A DNA stretch of 64,000 bases from NCBI GenBank assembly GCA_021793115.1, contig JAJYTJ010000001.1:4849-68848 (forward strand). Reading direction: 5' to 3'. How positions within the stretch are numbered: position 1 is the stretch's first letter; every line of letters begins with the position of its first letter. The DNA comes from Actinomycetes bacterium. GTDB lineage: Bacteria; Actinomycetota; Actinomycetes; Actinomycetales; Cellulomonadaceae. The notes below the pieces were generated by a model. That model saw nothing but the letters and a program-made list of their open reading frames with translations, was not told the origin of the DNA and searched no databases. Below are positions 60,566 through 64,000 of this stretch, in pieces. Made by a program: the position numbers and the translations under genes.

Positions 60566-61294
60566 GTGACGCTCGCCACCCGCTCGGTCGTCACGGCCGC
60601 GCTCGCCGCGGCGGCAGCGCTGGCCGGGTATCTCAACCCCGTCGTGCTGCTCGCCGTGTCGGCCGCGCTCGTGCTCGTCGTCGCCCTCGGCTGGCCCGAG
60701 CTGGCCGGACTGCCGTTCGTGCCCGGCTCGGCCGCCGTCGTCGCCCTCGTCGGGCTCGGCGGCGTCATCGCCGTGCGCGTCACCGGCACCGGCCTCTCGG
60801 GCCTTGCGGTGGTGCTCGCGTCGGGGCTCATGGTGGCGTTCGTCAACGAGCTGTTGCGTCGCGACGGGCGCACCCGCATGGTGGAGTCCGTCTCCGGCAC
60901 CGTCGCCGGTGGCGTGCTTGCGCTGTGCACCGCGTGCTGGGTGGCCGCGGACTCCCTTGCGGGCGGCGAGTCGGTGGTGGTGGCCGGCGCGCTCGCGCTG
61001 GCGGTGGGGGCCGCGGTCTCGGCCTTCGAGCTGCCCCGGTGGCTGAGCGCGGTGCTCACGGCGCTCGCGGCCACGGGGGCCGGTGCGCTCGCAGGGCTGG
61101 CGCTCCCGGCCATCACGCTGCAGGCCGGCGCGGTGCTCGGCATCGCCGTGGGCGTGCTCGTCGCCGCCTTCGACGCGCTGTTCGACTCGATCGTCGAGCT
61201 CAAGCGCGTGCTGCCGTCGCTCTCGGCGTCGGCCCTACCCGTGGCCGTCAGCGGCGCGGTGGTCTACATCGTCGGCCGGGTCCTCGCCGGATGA
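60566..61294 (+). CDS. Hypothetical membrane protein next to thioredoxin-like gene
   Basis: A 242-residue protein with about seven hydrophobic helices, all Ala/Val/Leu-rich. It has no recognised transporter signature. GTG 60566 starts in the divergent gap with glnR. Its stop overlaps the thioredoxin-like ATG, so the two are co-translated and may form a membrane redox unit, although no Cys-x-x-Cys is seen in this protein. Confidence 0.78.
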   Translation: MTLATRSVVTAALAAAAALAGYLNPVVLLAVSAALVLVVALGWPELAGLPFVPGSAAVVALVGLGGVIAVRVTGTGLSGLAVVLASGLMVAFVNELLRRDGRTRMVESVSGTVAGGVLALCTACWVAADSLAGGESVVVAGALALAVGAAVSAFELPRWLSAVLTALAATGAGALAGLALPAITLQAGAVLGIAVGVLVAAFDALFDSIVELKRVLPSLSASALPVAVSGAVVYIVGRVLAG

Positions 61295-61761
61295 GTCCGC
61301 TCGCGCGCGCCGTGCTCGTCGTCGTCGTGCTCGGCCTCGCGGTGGCGCTCGGGGCCGTGTGGCGCTCCCGCAACGGGCGGTTCAGCCCGGTGGCGCCCGC
61401 GGTGCTGGCCGCGGCGGGGGCCGGTCCGGCGCCCGACGAGGTCGCCGCGGGGCGCCTGTCGGCGGCCGAGCTCGGTGCGGCGCTGGGCGTCCGGGCCACG
61501 TTCGTGCAGCTGTCGAGCGAGGTGTGCACGCCGTGCCGGCGCACGCACGCCGTCCTGGCCGCGATCGCCGCGGAACGTCACGATGTCTCGCACGTCGACC
61601 TCGACGTCGCCGAGCACCTGGACCTCGTGCGACGGTTCGACGTCATGCGCACCCCGACGGTTCTCCTCCTCGACGCCACGGGCGCCCTGGTGGGCCGGAT
61701 GTCCGGGGCGACCGACCGGCGCCAGGCGCTCGACGCGCTCGACGCCGCGTGTCCGGCCTGA
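61291..61761 (+). CDS. Membrane-anchored thioredoxin-like protein
   Basis: A 156-residue protein. One N-terminal helix (~7-24) anchors a thioredoxin domain with the active site CTPC near residue 79 and cis-Pro in RTPTVLL near 121. It is likely a disulfide oxidoreductase. ATG 61291 overlaps the preceding stop. The downstream DUF4395 gene is on the same strand after a repeat-rich gap. Confidence 0.9.
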   Translation: MSPLARAVLVVVVLGLAVALGAVWRSRNGRFSPVAPAVLAAAGAGPAPDEVAAGRLSAAELGAALGVRATFVQLSSEVCTPCRRTHAVLAAIAAERHDVSHVDLDVAEHLDLVRRFDVMRTPTVLLLDATGALVGRMSGATDRRQALDALDAACPA

Positions 61762-61780
61762 CGCGCTCGTCCGTCGCCGT

Positions 61781-61820
61781 CCTCGACCGCCGTTCCTCGT
61801 CCTCGACCGCCGTTCCTCGT
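61781..61820. repeat. Exact 20-bp tandem duplication
   Basis: CCTCGACCGCCGTTCCTCGT occurs twice in direct succession (61781-61800, 61801-61820), just after the thioredoxin-like gene stop. It is probably a slippage product in GC-rich DNA. It lies in the same gap as the 11-bp tandem array further on. Confidence 0.9.
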
Positions 61821-61876
61821 CGTCGCCGTCCCCGTGCCGTCGCTACGCCGTCGCCACGCTGCCGGCTCACTGTCGG

Positions 61877-61942
61877 CTCGTCGTCCCCTCGTCGTCCCCT
61901 CGTCGTCCTCTCGTCGTCCTCTCGTCGTCCTCTCGTCGTCCT
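61877..61942. repeat. Six tandem 11-bp units before the DUF4395 gene
   Basis: CTCGTCGTCC plus C or T repeats six times (two units end in C, four in T), stopping about 16 bases before ATG 61959. Copy number could vary between strains and change the distance of the promoter or leader from the start. There are no spacers, so it is not a CRISPR array. Confidence 0.9.
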
Positions 61943-61958
61943 CTCCCCGGAGCCCGCC

Positions 61959-62480
61959 ATGCCCTCGTCGTCCCCGCACCTTGCCTCCGCCGCCGGCGCG
62001 CCTCCCGCGGCGCCCCCCGCACCACCCGCTGCGCGCCGCGCGCCGGCCGGCCTGGACCCGCGCGGCCCGCGGGTCGGCGCGGCGCTCAACGGCCTCCTGG
62101 CGATCGCGGCGCTGCTGCTCGGCACCGGGCCGGCCGCCCTCGCCGTGCTCGCGGTGCTGGCCGCCGGCTTCGGCCTCGGCGTGGCGCGCGGCGTGGGCGG
62201 CACGTGGCAGGGCTGGCTGTTCCGGCGGTTCCTGCGGCCGCGGCTGGCGCCGCCCGACGAGCTCGAGGACCCCCGGCCGCCGCGGTTCGCCCAGCTCGTC
62301 GGGCTGGTGCTCAGCGGCCTCGGGCTGGTGCTGGGGCTGCTCGGCGTGGGTGTCGCCGTGCCGGTCGGCGCGGGCCTGGTCCTCGTCGCGTCGGTGCTCA
62401 ACGCGGTGTTCGGGCTGTGCCTCGGGTGCGAGCTGTACCTGCTGGGCGTGCGTGTGCGCGCGGCCCGCGCCGCCGCCTGA
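61959..62480 (+). CDS. DUF4395-type membrane protein
   Basis: A 173-residue protein. A Pro/Ala-rich N-terminus is followed by DPRGPRVGAALNG and about four helices, ending with GLCLGCELYLLG. The CxxC there and the overall layout are those of DUF4395 proteins, often found with thioredoxin-like genes, and a role in membrane redox chemistry is inferred. No SD was seen upstream of ATG 61959. Confidence 0.85.
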   Translation: MPSSSPHLASAAGAPPAAPPAPPAARRAPAGLDPRGPRVGAALNGLLAIAALLLGTGPAALAVLAVLAAGFGLGVARGVGGTWQGWLFRRFLRPRLAPPDELEDPRPPRFAQLVGLVLSGLGLVLGLLGVGVAVPVGAGLVLVASVLNAVFGLCLGCELYLLGVRVRAARAAA

Positions 62481-62626
62481 CGCTGCCGCGGGTGGCTGGC
62501 CGGGCGGGTGCCCTAGCCCCGGTTGGCCCGACCCCCAGGTGCCGTCCGCGGGTGCCCCCCGCTGCCGAGGTGGAACGAACTCGTCAACCGGGGCGGCGTG
62601 TCCCCACGTGTCCGTTCCAGTGGGTG

Positions 62627-62986
62627 TCAGTAGACGAGCGCTTGGGCGCCTTCGGCGAGGACCTCCTCGACGAAGGTGGCCGACCCGGCGATGCGGATGC
62701 CCGGCAGTGTGTCCTCGGCCGTGATGGCGCGCCGCGCGGCGCACTGCGTGCACAGCGTCACGCGACCGCCCTCGAGGATCGTGGCGAGCAGGTCGGTCAC
62801 CGGCGTCGCGTGCGCCAGCGCGAGCTCGCCCGCACGCCCCGGCACGGCGAACCACGAGGCCTCGCCGGTGAGCCACAGCGACACCTCCGCACCGGCCGCC
62901 ACCGCGGCCGCCGCGACGGTGAACGCCTGGTTGGCCGCCTCCGGGCGGTCGGTGCCGCTCGTCGTCTTGATCACGAGAGACCTCAT
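62627..62986 (-). CDS. DsrE-family protein
   Basis: A 119-residue protein with the DsrE/DsrF-like fold: LVIKTTSGTDRPEAANQAF at the start and VTLCTQCAARR, with the conserved Cys used in sulfur transfer. ATG 62986. It is separate from its neighbours and on the opposite strand. Sulfur relay is the family role. The partner is not seen. Confidence 0.85.
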   Translation of the reverse strand: MRSLVIKTTSGTDRPEAANQAFTVAAAAVAAGAEVSLWLTGEASWFAVPGRAGELALAHATPVTDLLATILEGGRVTLCTQCAARRAITAEDTLPGIRIAGSATFVEEVLAEGAQALVY

Positions 62987-63021
62987 CGGGCCAGGCTAGG
63001 CGGCCCCGTTAGCATGGGGGC

Positions 63022-63129
63022 ATGTCCGGGCTCGAGGTGTTCTTCGTCACCCTGCTCTCCGTGGCGACGCTTGCGATCGCGTTCGTCGCGGGTCTCGTCG
63101 TCTACCGGCTGTTCCAGGGTCAGCGCTAG
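63022..63129 (+). CDS. Small single-helix membrane protein
   Basis: A 35-residue protein beginning MSGLEVFFVTLLSVAT with one membrane helix and a short basic C-terminus. It reads toward the FABP-like gene, four bases upstream of its ATG. No clear SD. Small membrane proteins at this place are seen in related actinobacteria, but the function is unknown. Confidence 0.6.
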   Translation: MSGLEVFFVTLLSVATLAIAFVAGLVVYRLFQGQR

Positions 63130-63133
63130 GTCG

Positions 63134-63691
63134 ATGGCGTTTCTCCTGCCCGAGGGGCTCGCCCCGGAGGTCTACCCGCTGGCGTGGCTCGTGGGGACCT
63201 GGCGCGGCGAGGGCGTGGTCGCGTACCCGGGGATCGACGAGGCCACCTTCAGCCACGAGCTCGTCGTGACGTCGGACGGCGGCCCGTACCTCGCCTACAC
63301 GTCGACCATCCGCCTCGTCGAGGTCCCCGACGACGCCTCGGCGCTCGACGGCGGCGAGCCGGAGCCGGCGCCCGTCTGGGCCAGCGAGTGCGGCTACTGG
63401 CGGGTGCCGCCCGAGCGGCCCGACGACGTCCCCCCCGGACGCCACCCCGTGGAGATGCTCGTCGCGGACCCGTCCGGGCACGTCGCGGTGTACGTCGGCG
63501 CGGTGGGCAACGGACGCATCGACCTCGTGAGCGACCTCGTCGCACGCACCGCCACCGGGGCCGAGGTCACGGCGGGCCGCCGCCTCTACGGCCTGGTCAA
63601 CGGCGAGCTCATGTGGGCCCATGACCTCGCCGCCTTCGGCCAGCCCCTGCAGTCCTACGCATCGGCGCGCCTGGCCCGGGTGGAGCCGTGA
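63134..63691 (+). CDS. FABP-like/nitrobindin-family protein
   Basis: A 185-residue beta-barrel protein with LAWLVGTWRGEG near residue 16 and EVTAGRRLYGLVNGELMWAH near the end, as in the nitrobindin-like family. Members bind heme and isomerise peroxynitrite. The family's heme-ligand His near the C-terminus could be that in MWAHDLA. The stop overlaps GTG of the YgfZ-like gene. Confidence 0.85.
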   Translation: MAFLLPEGLAPEVYPLAWLVGTWRGEGVVAYPGIDEATFSHELVVTSDGGPYLAYTSTIRLVEVPDDASALDGGEPEPAPVWASECGYWRVPPERPDDVPPGRHPVEMLVADPSGHVAVYVGAVGNGRIDLVSDLVARTATGAEVTAGRRLYGLVNGELMWAHDLAAFGQPLQSYASARLARVEP

Positions 63692-64000
63692 CCAGCCCGC
63701 TGCTGTCGCTGCCGGGCGCCGTGGCGGCCGCCGGCGTGGACGCGGGCGTGGCGTGGCACTACGGCGATCCGGTGGCCGAGCAGCGGGCGCTGGAGCGCGG
63801 GCGCGCCGTGGTGGACCAGTCCAACTTGGGCGTGGTGCGGGTGGCCGGACCCGACCGGCTCGGCTGGCTGCACTCGATCACGTCGCAGGCGCTGGACACG
63901 CTGGCGCCGTTCACGTCCACCGAGACGCTCGTGCTGTCGCCGCAGGGCCATGTGGAGCACGCCGCCGGCGTGGTCGACGACGGCGAGGCGACCTGGCTGC
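63688..64000 (+). CDS. ygfZ: YgfZ/GcvT-like folate-binding protein (partial)
   Basis: GTG 63688 overlaps the preceding stop, and 104 residues are visible before the window ends. WHYGDPVAEQRALE, VVDQSNLGVVRVAGPDRLGW and TSQALDTLAP match the N-terminal part of the YgfZ/GcvT-related family, which supports iron-sulfur cluster proteins using folate. The characteristic Cys motif lies further on, outside the window. Confidence 0.9.
   Translation, partial: MTSPLLSLPGAVAAAGVDAGVAWHYGDPVAEQRALERGRAVVDQSNLGVVRVAGPDRLGWLHSITSQALDTLAPFTSTETLVLSPQGHVEHAAGVVDDGEATWL

Noticed and set aside
61877..61942. Possible CRISPR array
   Set aside because: Repeat units are 11 bp and directly adjacent with no spacers, and no cas genes are near.

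Overview
The window is very GC-rich DNA from an actinobacterium. The chromosomal right-hand part (about 50.3-64.0 kb) carries metallophosphoesterase, class A penicillin-binding protein, WhiB, RidA, Crp and Nth genes in nearly the order known around ponA2-whiB4-crp-nth in Mycobacterium tuberculosis. It then has glnR and genes for thioredoxin-like, DUF4395, DsrE, FABP-like and YgfZ-like proteins. Gene content and style suggest a Micrococcales genome, perhaps Cellulomonadaceae. That placement is an inference.

Positions 1 to about 50.3 kb look like one integrative and conjugative element (ICE) whose left end lies outside the window. It ends in a tyrosine integrase and excisionase pointing at the 3' end of tRNA-Pro(CGG). 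The transfer genes run rightwards from 34.8 to 48.1 kb: ArdC, a DUF2637-like protein, a ParB-like protein, an M23 hydrolase, DUF6112-type membrane proteins, VirB6-, VirB4- and VirD4-like proteins, SSB and DUF4913. A DprA-like and a second ParB-like gene diverge from them. The MobF relaxase, with a candidate oriT just upstream, lies 17 kb further left (10.4-14.0 kb). Left of it are a LAXTG-anchored surface protein, an AAA+ ATPase/subtilase pair and a DNA methyltransferase.

Between the relaxase and the other transfer genes is a 16-kb metabolic cargo (14.3-30.3 kb). It holds a 7-TM protein with a LuxR regulator, a TetR/SDR/MFS group, and an IclR-controlled operon. The operon encodes an HpcH/HpaI aldolase, a split transketolase, a D-2-hydroxyacid dehydrogenase, glycerate kinase, an MBL hydrolase and a PPC-domain protein. 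An intrinsic terminator follows, then MFS, carboxylesterase and SDR genes. I read this as catabolism of an unidentified ester, lactone or sugar-acid substrate that ends in glycerate and 2-phosphoglycerate, with hydroxypyruvate as a likely node.

The points I would look at first are: (1) the ATPase-subtilase pair as a possible conflict or defence module; (2) hairpins in the gaps of the transfer region, in which CACCT-type segments can pair with the Shine-Dalgarno (SD) sequence of the next gene; (3) the cargo operon, with a 30-codon leader overlapping the transketolase start; (4) the candidate oriT. I saw no insertion sequences, rRNA genes or CRISPR arrays.
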